Shown piece by piece: positions 1-8,183 of a stretch of 29,559 bases of DNA. The notes below the pieces were generated by a model, which had not been told where the DNA came from, made no database searches, and saw only the letters and a program-made list of their open reading frames with translations. Every line of letters begins with the position of its first letter. Position 1 is the first letter of the stretch. Source of the stretch: a virus. Location: positions 1 to 29,559 of the IMG/VR virus record IMGVR_UViG_3300044960_000513; one strand, written 5' to 3'. The translations under genes and the position numbers were made by a program.

Positions 1-225
1 AGTCGATATGGGGGTGGGGCTGGGAGAGAATCCCCACGGGTTCACAGCCCCGGTCGTACTCTTCAGATTGACGTAAACGCTGCCCTTGTGAAGGTGTGCG
101 CGCCAGCCGGTCCCATCCGCCTGGCTCATGTCTTGCGTCCAGCCAACCGCCACGCCCGTCAGGAACGACACAAGTTTTTGGAGCAGATCGTTCGGGTCAG
201 TTGCTGTGCCCGTTTGATAGGCCAT
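1..225 (-). CDS. Phage tail-region protein, C-terminus cut off by window edge
   Basis: The reading frame opens with ATG at 225 and runs open through the left edge, so only the first 75 codons are present. A good ribosome binding site (AGGAAG, about 6 bases before the ATG) supports the start. The protein begins MAYQTGTATDPNDLLQKL and continues with a hydrophobic VSFLTG stretch. This N-terminus resembles that of the next gene upstream (GTAADVADLMAKLSAFL), which suggests a shared tail-protein module or a duplication. It lies 10 bases downstream of the preceding tail gene, so it belongs to the same late operon. Function is not recognised; a virion tail or baseplate-associated role is inferred from position only. 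Confidence 0.7.
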   Translation of the reverse strand, partial: MAYQTGTATDPNDLLQKLVSFLTGVAVGWTQDMSQADGTGWRAHLHKGSVYVNLKSTTGAVNPWGFSPSPTPIST

Positions 226-235
226 CGCGTTCTTC

Positions 236-1420
236 CTATGCGAGCTTCACGGCGAAGAAGTCTGTCTTGGTGGTGCGATAGATGTTCTGCACCACCAGGT
301 AGTCCGTGCGGCCCACGGTTACGGTGTTTTCTGAAGCGTTGGCATGGCCGGTCACGGCGTAAACTCCGTCGAGTTCACCCCAGACATTCGGGGTAGTGAA
401 GGTCATGTTGGGATACACGCCCGAGTTGCTGTCGTCCTCATGCAGCACGATGGGAAGCAGCGGGTAGCTGCCGTCCAGATTGGAGATCATGTTCGTCATG
501 CTGTACCCGTAGGGCCACACGAAGCCCTGCTGTGTCCCGCCCTGCTTGGTGCTGGCGAAGCCTTGAAACACGCCGTCAGGTCGGCGAAGTCTAAGTGTGA
601 AGTCGTTGTCCGAGCCTAGGCTGGCGCGGGGAATCGCAAACGCGGCGTGCTCGATGCCCTGATAGCTCCACCGCCAGTTCTGGGAAGTGCTGGCTGGTTC
701 CGTCAGCCAGCTCATCGAGCCGCCCACCACCAGCGGGTATGCGTATTGGCCGGGGTTGGCGTACTGGTTCAGAAACCCCAGGTACATGGCCTCATAGACG
801 GTGCTGGCCTTGACGATCACGACCACGCGCCGACCGTTCGCAACGAACCAATACGGCATGCTGCCCACGCGCAGCAGCGGCATGACGGGGCGCGTCATCG
901 CTCCAGGCTGGGCCGTGAATGCCAGCGCGCTGTCGAATCCGTTGAAACCGCCCAGCCGCCAGTTGTCGTAGTCCGCGCCGGCGTCGCTGAAGCGCAGGAT
1001 GCCCACGAAGATTTGCGCTTCATTTCCGTTTCCCGGTGCCTGCCAGATGTATTCGCTCCCCGCCACGCCGCGCTTCTGAATCCACGGCGGGGTCATGGTG
1101 AACACGATAGTGTCGCCTGCTTGCCAGGCTGTTCCGCCCGCTGTGATCGTGAAGTTCACGACCGCGCTGGTAAACGCCAGGCCCACGGTGCCGCTGCCCA
1201 GCGCCCCGCTCACGCTGCCCGACACTGCGAAGGCCGTGCTGCTGGTGAACGTGACCGTGATCGTCTCCAAGACGCTGCTGGCCGTGCCGATCAGGCTGGT
1301 GATTCTGCCCGTGCCCACGCCGCTGTATGCTGGCTCCAAGGCGTGCCCCTTCAGCAGGAACGCGCTCAGCTTGGCCATCAGATCGGCTACATCGGCGGCT
1401 GTTCCGATCTCGAAGCTCAC
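236..1420 (-). CDS. Phage tail structural protein, function unknown
   Basis: 394 residues starting with GTG at 1420, which overlaps the TGA of the tape measure gene (GTGA junction); a longer start at 1495 would sit inside the tape measure gene and is unlikely. Residues 1-30 form a short helical module (GTAADVADLMAKLSAFLLKG). Residues about 35-115 are a low-complexity beta-rich stretch rich in Thr, Ser, Gly and Val. The remainder is aromatic-rich, with WFVANGRRVVVIVKAS and YLGFLNQYANPGQYAYPL, the style of large phage tail or baseplate proteins. The position directly after the tape measure fits a tail-tip or distal tail protein. No catalytic motif is seen. Tail localisation is likely; the exact role is unknown. 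Confidence 0.75.
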   Translation of the reverse strand: MSFEIGTAADVADLMAKLSAFLLKGHALEPAYSGVGTGRITSLIGTASSVLETITVTFTSSTAFAVSGSVSGALGSGTVGLAFTSAVVNFTITAGGTAWQAGDTIVFTMTPPWIQKRGVAGSEYIWQAPGNGNEAQIFVGILRFSDAGADYDNWRLGGFNGFDSALAFTAQPGAMTRPVMPLLRVGSMPYWFVANGRRVVVIVKASTVYEAMYLGFLNQYANPGQYAYPLVVGGSMSWLTEPASTSQNWRWSYQGIEHAAFAIPRASLGSDNDFTLRLRRPDGVFQGFASTKQGGTQQGFVWPYGYSMTNMISNLDGSYPLLPIVLHEDDSNSGVYPNMTFTTPNVWGELDGVYAVTGHANASENTVTVGRTDYLVVQNIYRTTKTDFFAVKLA

Positions 1421-4002
1421 CGTATCCCCCTGCCCAGCGCGTTGTTCACAGACTTGCGGTTGTTCTCCAAGGTGCGCACGATCACCCGCGACCACATCGG
1501 GCTGGCTTCCAGCTTCTTCAGCACAAGCTCAGGTTCCAGAGCGATGGTCAGGTCCGCGCTGCCGTTGCCGCCTGTGCTGCCCACCTCCACAAGGCCGCCT
1601 TCGGCGAATCCGCGCACGCCGCGACGCCGCAGCACAACAGAGCCGTCGGCGTTCAGTGCGTTGAGGAATTCCAGAACTCCCGGCTGGCGCACCACAGCGG
1701 CTCGTACCACGAACTCGTGGTCGCTCAGCCGTGCCGGGATGCTGTCGCTGGTGCCCGTGCCCAGCCCGCGAATCAGGCCGCCGCCAGCAGCCTTTACGAC
1801 GCCGCCCTGCGAGAACAAACCAAAACCGCCGAACGCACCGAGCAATTTCTGAATTGCGAGATTTGCCAGCATCTGCGCCGCGATCTGGCGCAGGCTGTCC
1901 ACAACCGAAAGGGCCAGCTGGCGCATGGCATCGCCGAAGTTCTCCGCGTTCTCGATGCCCTGGGTGAAGAAGTTCTGAAGGTTGCTGGTAAGCGATTGCT
2001 CAACGGCCGCCTTGAACTGCGCCATTTCCTGCGCGGCGCGGTTGCTGCTGACAGCCAATGCCTCAATGGACTGCGCAAACTCGCGGGCCTGGGCGATCTT
2101 CTCTGGGTCGCCCGTGGCCTCGGCTGCTGCTAATAGCTGCTGGGCGATCTGTTGTAGCAGCGGCAGGCGCTCCTGCTCCAGGGCCACGATCTGCTGCTCG
2201 CCTTGAAATTGGAACAGGATGCCCTGCTGCACCTGAAGCTCGATGTCGCGTCGGCCAGTTTCTATCTGCGCAAGGGCCTGGCGGCCCTGGGCCAGCACCT
2301 CATCGAAGTTGATCTGCGCCTCGCCAGCGGCGCGGAACTCCTGCACGCGGCGCGCACGTTCGGTATCTGCCGCGCCTTGCTTGCGGAGAATTTCGTCCAG
2401 TTTCCGCGCTTCTTCATCCAGGGCAGCGCGGGCCGCCGCAAAGCGGTTCCCCTGAAGCTCGGCCAGCTTGACCTCGAAGGCGGTCTGCTCCTTCTGTAAG
2501 TCCCGCGCGGCCTTGCGCTCTTCGGCGGCCAGGTCTGCGATGTGCTCCTGTAGCTCGATGCGGCGCACCGCGATCTGATTTTCGATCTCGACGATGTTCT
2601 TCTGCCGGTCGGTTTCCGTTTCCGTCTTCGCCAGTGGACGTGCGCGCTCGAACTGGAGGCGCTTCTCCAGGACCTCGATTTCCTTCTGCGCTTCCTGTTC
2701 GATGATCGAGCGCCGGTTGGCGAAGAACTCTTGCAGGCCGATCAGCCCTTCCTCGAAGCGCCGCTTTTCCTCGGCTGTCTGCGCCTTCAGGTTCGCCTTC
2801 AGCAGGTTCAGCTCGTTCTCCAGCAGCTGCTCCTGGAGGGCCCGCTCGGCCTTGGCGTTGCGCTCGCGGTCTTGCAGGTTGGCGCTGGTTTCCCGCTTGC
2901 GAACGCGCCGCCGCCCGGCGGATTGCTCTCGGTTCTGGCCGTCGAGCGCCTGGAAGATCCTCGCGACGCGCTCTTCGATCCTCTTGTCCAGGTCGTCTGC
3001 GTCCGCGACGATGCCGTTCTTAAAATTCTCCCAGCCCTGCCGGATGTTGCCTTCGAGGACGTTCGCTACCAGCCTGCCGCCATGGACAATCAGCGCCGTC
3101 GTGCGGCCCACGATCTTCACCAGGCCTGCGCCCACGGCGGTCAGGAGCACGACGATGCCCTTCAGCACCTTGCCCGCGAAGTCGCCCAACTCGCGGAAAG
3201 CATTGACACCGTCGCCTGTGGCGGCTTCCGCCAGGGCGTCCGCTGCGTCCGCGATGGCCGGAACAAAGCCCGCCGTGAATTGCGTGGCGATGCCTTCGGC
3301 GGTGCTCTGCATGTCCGTCATGGCATCGTTCGCACGCTGGGCGGCGTCGGCCAGGTCGCGGTTCACCACTAGGCCCAGTTTTTCGGCCTTCTGGCGCAGC
3401 TTCTCGAAGCCGCCGTCCGCCAGATCGTCAATGAGCGGCAGCAACTCAGCGCCCTGCTTGCCGAAGAACTCCATCGCCAGGCCGGTGCGCTTCGCCCCAG
3501 GCTCCAGCTTGGCCAGCGCGTCCACGACCTTGAGGAACCGCGTGTCCTGGTCAAGCCCTTCGAGCGCCTTGCTGCTGCCGAATAGCTGCTCGACGGCATC
3601 GCGGGCGCTGCGCAGGCCCTGGTCATAGTCGTCCGTGACCTTCGTGAACTTGACGAGCGTCGTGCGCAGCTGCTCCTGGTCGAGATCAGCGGTTCGGGCT
3701 GCGAAGGAAAGCGTGCTGAGGGTTTCTACCGTGAGGCCGGTTTTCTGTTCGAGCTTGCCCAGCGCGTCGGCATTCTCCAGGGCGCGCTTGGTGAGCACGG
3801 TTGCGCCAGCAGCGACAGCGGCAAGGCTCAATGTAGGCAGCAGTCGGCCCAGAGCAGCGGCCTGTCCGCTCAGAAAGTTCAGGGCGCGACCGGCACCTTT
3901 GCCGGACTTCTCGGCTTCTGCCTGAATCCGCTTGAAGGCGTTGACGACTTCCTGCACGCCTTCGGCGCTGAGCCTTACCCGAACATCGGGCGTTTGAGCC
4001 AT
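1417..4002 (-). CDS. Tail tape measure protein
   Basis: 861 residues, the longest gene of the phage block, in the usual place after the tail assembly chaperone. It sets tail length and helps DNA exit. The N-terminus has an amphipathic region and a hydrophobic patch (LSLAAVAAGATVL, near residue 60). A second hydrophobic segment (GIVVLLTAVGAGLVKIVG) lies near residues 280-300, and a long charged coiled coil rich in Glu, Arg, Gln and Lys runs from about 340 to 620. The C-terminus carries the signature GTGTSDSIPARLSDHEFVV, commonly seen at the end of lambda-like tape measures. The ATG at 4002 has AAGGAG about 6 bases upstream. From its length a tail of roughly 130 nm is inferred from the family rule of about 0.15 nm per residue. 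Confidence 0.93.
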   Translation of the reverse strand: MAQTPDVRVRLSAEGVQEVVNAFKRIQAEAEKSGKGAGRALNFLSGQAAALGRLLPTLSLAAVAAGATVLTKRALENADALGKLEQKTGLTVETLSTLSFAARTADLDQEQLRTTLVKFTKVTDDYDQGLRSARDAVEQLFGSSKALEGLDQDTRFLKVVDALAKLEPGAKRTGLAMEFFGKQGAELLPLIDDLADGGFEKLRQKAEKLGLVVNRDLADAAQRANDAMTDMQSTAEGIATQFTAGFVPAIADAADALAEAATGDGVNAFRELGDFAGKVLKGIVVLLTAVGAGLVKIVGRTTALIVHGGRLVANVLEGNIRQGWENFKNGIVADADDLDKRIEERVARIFQALDGQNREQSAGRRRVRKRETSANLQDRERNAKAERALQEQLLENELNLLKANLKAQTAEEKRRFEEGLIGLQEFFANRRSIIEQEAQKEIEVLEKRLQFERARPLAKTETETDRQKNIVEIENQIAVRRIELQEHIADLAAEERKAARDLQKEQTAFEVKLAELQGNRFAAARAALDEEARKLDEILRKQGAADTERARRVQEFRAAGEAQINFDEVLAQGRQALAQIETGRRDIELQVQQGILFQFQGEQQIVALEQERLPLLQQIAQQLLAAAEATGDPEKIAQAREFAQSIEALAVSSNRAAQEMAQFKAAVEQSLTSNLQNFFTQGIENAENFGDAMRQLALSVVDSLRQIAAQMLANLAIQKLLGAFGGFGLFSQGGVVKAAGGGLIRGLGTGTSDSIPARLSDHEFVVRAAVVRQPGVLEFLNALNADGSVVLRRRGVRGFAEGGLVEVGSTGGNGSADLTIALEPELVLKKLEASPMWSRVIVRTLENNRKSVNNALGRGIR

Positions 4003-4005
4003 CGA

Positions 4006-4700
4006 CTACTCCTTCAGGATCGCGGGCACTTCCGGGGGCTTCTTGCGTTTCGTCGCGCCAGTAGCCGCCAGAACCGCCCACGCCAGATACTCCACGTGGT
4101 AGTCGCGCCGCGCGTCCTTGCGCAGCTTGTTCTCGTAGGCGGCCAAGGCTTCGGCCAGCGGCCAGCGCGTAATCTCCGCGTAGCGGCCCACGTCATAGCC
4201 TGCAAGCTCGCGCACCAGCTGGCCCCATTCGCCGTAGTCATTCAGTAGGGCGGTACGGGCACGAATGCGGGCGGCTGCGGCAGCTCGGGCTGGGGCTGGC
4301 TTCCCGCTGTCGAAGCAGTGACGGAACCGGCGTAGGAGCGCAGCCCGGCCTCTAAAAAACCTGTGAGCAGCGAGATGATGGCGCTCTTGACAGCGGCCTT
4401 GTCCTCATCGGCTGCTAAGCCGCGCATGAAGGCCGCCGTCTGCTGGGCGCGCTCGGGTGACCAGTGCTCGTCGGGCACGCCGTCCGGCAGCAGCATTCCG
4501 CCCAGCAGCGCGAACGCTTTGCCGCTGCCGATCACTTCATGCAGCAGCCGGACAGCGAACTCCTCTGGCCTCTCGCCGGGCCGCAAACGCACAGCGTCCA
4601 GGCCCGCCTCGCGGATATGCCTCATCAGCCAGAAGTCGTGCTCGATGGTGCTGCGCTTCACCGCGCGCCACTTCTGGCCGCCGACCTCCAGGTAATCCAT
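4006..4700 (-). CDS. Tail assembly chaperone, long form made by -1 frameshift (GT-type)
   Basis: The 152-residue gene at 4242-4700 contains an in-frame heptamer T TTT TTA at 4359-4353. Shifting -1 there opens a frame with no stop from 4353 down to 4006, giving a fused product of about 231 residues (116 before the slip, 115 after). The downstream part contains LLNDYGEWGQLVRELAGYDV and ENKLRKDARRDYHVEYLAWAV, with a basic tail, and ends 3 bases before the tape measure ATG. In lambda and most siphoviruses the gene pair between the tail tube and the tape measure makes G and a minor G-T fusion by exactly this mechanism, and the ratio matters for tape measure loading. No independent start with a good ribosome binding site is visible for the downstream part. 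Frameshifting is inferred, not shown. Confidence 0.75.
4242..4700 (-). CDS. Tail assembly chaperone, short form (G-type)
   Basis: 152 residues, ATG at 4700 preceded by AGGAG at good spacing. It begins MDYLEVGGQKWRAVKRSTIE, is largely helical, and ends in a Pro/Gln-rich tail (QPQPELPQPPAFVPVPPY). Size and location, between the tail tube gene and the tape measure, match the G protein of lambda-like phages, which coats the tape measure during tail assembly and is absent from the virion. Sequence similarity to lambda G itself is not obvious, so the call rests on gene order, size and the slippery site at codons 115-116. Confidence 0.75.
   Translation of the reverse strand: MDYLEVGGQKWRAVKRSTIEHDFWLMRHIREAGLDAVRLRPGERPEEFAVRLLHEVIGSGKAFALLGGMLLPDGVPDEHWSPERAQQTAAFMRGLAADEDKAAVKSAIISLLTGFLEAGLRSYAGSVTASTAGSQPQPELPQPPAFVPVPPY
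4353..4359 (-). other. Candidate -1 ribosomal slippery site T TTT TTA
   Basis: On the minus strand the six T residues at 4359-4354 are followed by A at 4353. The zero frame of the chaperone gene reads GGT TTT TTA GAG, so the heptamer is in the canonical X XXY YYZ register at codons 114-116. After slipping, the -1 frame is open for 115 further codons. A GC-rich stretch with two CCGG palindromes follows within 30 bases and could form a weak stimulatory hairpin, but I cannot establish a stable structure by eye. Confidence 0.72.
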
Positions 4701-4767
4701 CCGTCTTCTCCTGTGAAAAGGGGAGCGGCTCTACCGCTCCCCTGGCGTCCAAGTTGCGGACCGCCCG

Positions 4768-5538
4768 TTAGAGCTTGCGCGCGACGAAGAATTGCTCACC
4801 CGCAGGCTTCGTCGTGTCCTTCTGTGCCTTGCCGCGCAGGGTGAACGTGCCGAACTCCTCGGAGATGAACTGCAACTCGCCGTCGGGGTTGACTGTGAGC
4901 TTGTGGATGTCCACTTCCCAGCGCGGGCCTGCGGCCTGGTTCGCTGCGCTGAAGTACTTCAGCCTGCCTTCGACCTTGCCGACGGAGAGCCCGCGGACTT
5001 GCGTACTCGTGACGGCCGCCGCGCTGCCGTCCCACGTCGTCACGGCCTCGGTAAACACGCCGCCTGACTTGATCTTGACCAGCCCAAGCTCCGTGTTGAG
5101 CTCGTAATCGGTGCCCAACACGCCCGTAGTCGCGCCCTGCTTCACGGCAGTGACGGTCGCCTGCTTGAAGCCCAGGTAGTACCAGCGGTCGAACTTGAGC
5201 GCCGCGCCGCCGTTGATCTGTCGGCCCGTGGATGTGCTGGACGACGCCTGAGAAAACGTCGCCGTGTCACCCAGAAGGGCCAGTGCCAGGTTCTCCGGGT
5301 CGTACTCGCCGAGCACCATCGAGACTTCGGCCTCGCTGCCGATCACGGCTTCCTTGTAAATGCCGCGCGCGCCGTCCATCGAAGATTTCTTCTGGACAGT
5401 TTCAACGGTGGTCGTGATAGCGAGCGATTCCACGTTGCCCAGGTGACGATAGCCCGTGGGGTTGCCGTTCGCGTCGAAGCGATCAAACAGCACCTCGCCC
5501 GCTCCGAGCGAAAGATTTCCTGCGTCCGGTGTAGGCAT
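4768..5538 (-). CDS. Major tail tube protein
   Basis: 256 residues, ATG at 5538 with GGAGG about 8 bases upstream. The sequence is beta-rich with a long acidic/aromatic N-terminal half, including GEVLFDRFDANGNPTGYRHL and the segment TVETVQKKSSMDGARGIYKE. The C-terminal part (LQFISEEFGTFTLRGKAQKD) has the alternating pattern of the tail-tube beta-sandwich. It is followed by the chaperone pair and the tape measure, the invariable order of long-tailed phages. It polymerises as hexameric rings around the tape measure. The fold is inferred from context and pattern. Confidence 0.82.
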   Translation of the reverse strand: MPTPDAGNLSLGAGEVLFDRFDANGNPTGYRHLGNVESLAITTTVETVQKKSSMDGARGIYKEAVIGSEAEVSMVLGEYDPENLALALLGDTATFSQASSSTSTGRQINGGAALKFDRWYYLGFKQATVTAVKQGATTGVLGTDYELNTELGLVKIKSGGVFTEAVTTWDGSAAAVTSTQVRGLSVGKVEGRLKYFSAANQAAGPRWEVDIHKLTVNPDGELQFISEEFGTFTLRGKAQKDTTKPAGEQFFVARKL

Positions 5539-5564
5539 TAGCCCTTACCTCCGAAAGATTTGTC

Positions 5565-6206
5565 TTACCGAGACAGCGCCACGCCGATGGCGATGCCCAG
5601 GCCCACTTTGCCCAGCGTGCTGAAGAACCGCTTCACCTTGCCGCCGCCCTTCGCAGCCTTCTCCCAGCGCCCAGCTTTGTCTTCAGCGGCCTTGGCCTTC
5701 TCCTCTGCCGCTTGAATCTGCGCACGCAGATCGGCGGTGTCCTGCTCGCACTTGCCCAGGGCAGCCTGGTCCTGGCGGCACTGCACAATCTCGCGCGCAA
5801 TCTCGACGGCCGTCTGCTCAGGCATGACGCTGTACTTCGGCGCGTCTGGGAGCTTCTCGGCGACCTCGGGCTTCAACTCCTCGCGCTTAACCTCGGCAAC
5901 GGTGCCTTCTGCTTGAGGGACGTACTTCTCAATGACCCGCACGGCCTGGGCTTGCGTCCTGATCTCGCGTTTCTCCCGCTCCCAGGCCTCGCGTTCGCGC
6001 TGCCACTGCTTCTCGCGTTGGTCAATGCGCTGCCGCGCTTCTTCAATCCGCTTCTGGTTCGCGGCGATTACCTGGTCTTTGGCCTTGCCGTAGGCCTCGG
6101 CCTCTGCTGTCAGTTTCACCTGCTGGACGTACAGGTACGCAAAGGCCACGCCCAGCAACAGCAGGATGCCCACGGCGACGGCCAGCAATTTCTCAGTCAG
6201 CGTCAC
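5565..6206 (-). CDS. Membrane-anchored coiled-coil protein, spanin-like but in the tail operon
   Basis: 213 residues, start GTG at 6206 overlapping the TGA of the preceding gene (GTGA junction); longer readings would invade that gene. Residues 6-27 (LLAVAVGILLLLGVAFAYLYV) form a single transmembrane helix. It is followed by a very charged helical region to about residue 170, with runs such as KRIEEARQRIDQREKQWQRE, two cysteines near the middle, and a C-terminal hydrophobic Gly-rich end (LGKVGLGIAIGVALS). This is the architecture of inner-membrane spanins (Rz), but no lysin, holin or embedded Rz1 gene is nearby and the gene sits between head-tail joining and tail tube genes. An alternative is a membrane-linked assembly or superinfection-exclusion protein. 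Function unassigned. Confidence 0.7.
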   Translation of the reverse strand: MTLTEKLLAVAVGILLLLGVAFAYLYVQQVKLTAEAEAYGKAKDQVIAANQKRIEEARQRIDQREKQWQREREAWEREKREIRTQAQAVRVIEKYVPQAEGTVAEVKREELKPEVAEKLPDAPKYSVMPEQTAVEIAREIVQCRQDQAALGKCEQDTADLRAQIQAAEEKAKAAEDKAGRWEKAAKGGGKVKRFFSTLGKVGLGIAIGVALSR

Positions 6207-6646
6207 GACTTGTTCTCCAGGTTGAACCGGCTGGTGGAGTAGCGCACGACGAAGTCCACGGCGGCCACGCTGTAATCCGCGTCCGCGGCGTCGTCCGCAT
6301 CCCAGTCCGTGGACTCCTCCGTGGTCTCCAGTGCCAGCCCACCCAGGCTCTGGTCGGCCATGACCGACTGCACAGCCCACTTGCGCAGCGCGTCGTTGTC
6401 CTGATCGTCCCCTACGACGCGGCATTTCACCTCGACGCGCAGCCTGCGCTCGACCAGCGGACTGCGGCGGTTGTCCGTTGCGCGGGTCACTTCTTCGCGG
6501 ATCGGGTACACGCTGATCATGGGCAGCTGCGATTTCTCGATGGACTGCCGCCGCGAGCGATTCACCGTCACGCCCGCTGGCTTGCCAGCGCCGTCCAGCG
6601 CGGCCACGACTGCCTGAAGTACCCGTTCCGTATAGGAATCCGCCAC
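6203..6646 (-). CDS. Tail terminator / minor tail protein (gpU- or gpZ-like position)
   Basis: 147 residues beginning with GTG at 6646 (GGAAGG upstream), 2 bases after the stop of the head completion gene. It starts MADSYTERVLQAVVAALDG and contains PMISVYPIREEV and VERRLRVEVKCRV, the strand pattern seen in tail terminator proteins that cap the tail tube and join it to the head. It ends VDFVVRYSTSRFNLENKS. Assignment is by position (between head completion protein and tail tube) and by this pattern; sequence alone does not separate gpU from gpZ types. Confidence 0.65.
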   Translation of the reverse strand: MADSYTERVLQAVVAALDGAGKPAGVTVNRSRRQSIEKSQLPMISVYPIREEVTRATDNRRSPLVERRLRVEVKCRVVGDDQDNDALRKWAVQSVMADQSLGGLALETTEESTDWDADDAADADYSVAAVDFVVRYSTSRFNLENKS

Positions 6647-6648
6647 GC

Positions 6649-6945
6649 CTACACCTTCCTCAAAAGGAGCTCCGTGGTTGCGCCGTCGCCCTGTCGCAGC
6701 CGCCGCCAGACCGTGTAGCTCACGCCGTCCACGACGCAGGCGTCGTCGTTTTTCACGTTCGGGAAGTCGCTGGCCTTTACCAAAGCGACGGCCACGCGCA
6801 TGATCTGGCCCGCGCCGCCGTCCTGCTCCAGCCCGACTTCGTCGCGCTCATCAAAGAGGCACGGCTTGGTGACGCCGGCGATGGTGATGCTGTGGCCCCA
6901 ATCGGCCAGCATCGTGTCCACGTCGGCGTCACCGAAATAACCCAT
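6649..6945 (-). CDS. Head completion / head-tail attachment protein (gpFII-like)
   Basis: 98 residues, ATG at 6945 with GAGGG just upstream. The beta-rich sequence contains DWGHSITIAGVTKPCLFDER and ends VDGVSYTVWRRLRQGDGATT followed by ELLLRKV. This length and the closing strand pattern are typical of lambda FII-family proteins that attach to the portal-connector complex and provide the tail docking site. It lies between the capsid genes and the tail terminator-like gene, as expected. Confidence 0.7.
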   Translation of the reverse strand: MGYFGDADVDTMLADWGHSITIAGVTKPCLFDERDEVGLEQDGGAGQIMRVAVALVKASDFPNVKNDDACVVDGVSYTVWRRLRQGDGATTELLLRKV

Positions 6946-6956
6946 GCCCTCGGCAC

Positions 6957-7175
6957 CTATTTGCTTTGGTTCTTCCCCTTGGTCTTGCCGTCAGCGCCGC
7001 TCTCTTGCGCCCCGCTCGGCTCCCGTTCTTCATCGCTTTCAACAAGCGACAGAACGCCGCCTAGATATGGCTCTGCTTCCTCGGGGTTCAGGCTGACGGT
7101 GTCTCCGGGCTTGAGTGTTTTGCCCTTCAGCCCTTGGAGCATCCAGTTCGCCCGGTAGAGTTTCTCTGCTGCCAT
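6957..7175 (-). CDS. Small phage head-region protein, unknown function
   Basis: 72 residues from ATG at 7175; GGGAGG precedes with about 5 bases of spacing, better than the adjacent GTG at 7178. It begins MAAEKLYRANWMLQGLKGKT and has a GDTVSLNPEEAEPYLGG segment resembling short SH3-like or ribosomal-type beta modules, followed by an acidic then Lys-rich disordered tail. Small genes of this type often sit between the major capsid and head completion genes. Not recognised further. Confidence 0.65.
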   Translation of the reverse strand: MAAEKLYRANWMLQGLKGKTLKPGDTVSLNPEEAEPYLGGVLSLVESDEEREPSGAQESGADGKTKGKNQSK

Positions 7176-7202
7176 CACGTCCTCCCGCCTCTCAAGGCTG
7201 GG

Positions 7203-8135
7203 CTACGCCACGGCGTTCTCGAAGAAGTAGCCCAGGTCGTTCGCGACGATGAGTTCTTTCACGGACTCGCCCACGCGCACACGGATGCCGCCGCGCAGAC
7301 CGATGTCCGGGTCTTCACGGCGGCCAGCAACACGGTTGCCCCACTCGGCGGTGTAACCGAAGCTGACCCCGCCTACCGTGGTGACTTCCTTGTTGCGGAC
7401 GAGCAGCGCGGCATGCTTGCCCCACAACCGAACCATCGTGGGGTTCTGGCCGGGCTTAGCGCTGTTGTACCAACCCTCGCCCACCAGCACCTCTTCGAGC
7501 TCCAGCACGCGGGCGATAGCCTCGCGGGTCACTGTGCCGCCTTGGGCCGCGTTGCCGCCCAGCGGATAGGCAGCGGCTACGATCTTCTGGTGCCGCGACA
7601 GCACACTGAACACCGCGCGCCCGAACACTGCCACGCTGGGACGCATGACCATTGCGTCCATCGCGTCCTGAATGGCCTTGATCGGGTCGCTGCTTGCGTC
7701 GGACCACTGGTTCACACCAGCCAGCGTCACCTTGTTGCCCGTGGCATAGGACGCCGGACTGAACACCAGGTCCGCCGTCCGCTTCTCACGATCCAATAGC
7801 ACCAGATCGGTGAGCAGGCTCGTGGCGCGGCCCACGGGGTCAAAGCGGCCAGCGGCATTCTCGATGTCAGCCACAGGGATTGCATCCTCCAGTCCGTAAT
7901 CACGGGTGAAGTCGGATGCTTCCGTGGCCCCGAACTCAACCTCGGTGGGTTTGGACTTGCGCCCGACCAGCGTGTTCGGGATGGTGAAGGCGTCCGCCAG
8001 TGCGTACTTGTTGTACTTGAACTCCTGCCGCGCCACGGGGGTGCGCGGCAATACGGCGTCGGCAATGAAGCGTTCGTTCGTGTACGCCAGGGCGATTGCG
8101 GTCAGGCTCGGTTCAATCGGAAACGGTGCTTTCAT
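7203..8135 (-). CDS. Major capsid protein
   Basis: 310 residues, ATG at 8135 with a very strong ribosome binding site (AAGGAGGAG), consistent with the most abundant virion protein. It begins MKAPFPIEPSLTAIALAYTN and has the N-arm and charged region YGLEDAIPVADIENA common to a family of phage capsid proteins. Near the C-terminus VGESVKELIVANDLGYFFEN resembles the final beta strand and helix of HK97-fold capsids. It follows the cement protein gene and precedes the head completion gene. Identification rests on gene order, the expression signal and these motifs. Confidence 0.85.
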   Translation of the reverse strand: MKAPFPIEPSLTAIALAYTNERFIADAVLPRTPVARQEFKYNKYALADAFTIPNTLVGRKSKPTEVEFGATEASDFTRDYGLEDAIPVADIENAAGRFDPVGRATSLLTDLVLLDREKRTADLVFSPASYATGNKVTLAGVNQWSDASSDPIKAIQDAMDAMVMRPSVAVFGRAVFSVLSRHQKIVAAAYPLGGNAAQGGTVTREAIARVLELEEVLVGEGWYNSAKPGQNPTMVRLWGKHAALLVRNKEVTTVGGVSFGYTAEWGNRVAGRREDPDIGLRGGIRVRVGESVKELIVANDLGYFFENAVA

Positions 8136-8183
8136 TCAGGTTCTCCTCCTTTTCTGAGCGTGGTCAGCCTGTCGCGCAGCCGC

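Noticed and set aside
4014-4241. Separate 75-codon gene starting with ATG right after the chaperone stop
   Set aside because: It is in the chaperone's own frame, while the conserved-looking sequence and the continuity to the slippery site are in the -1 frame; the 75-codon reading is a shadow.
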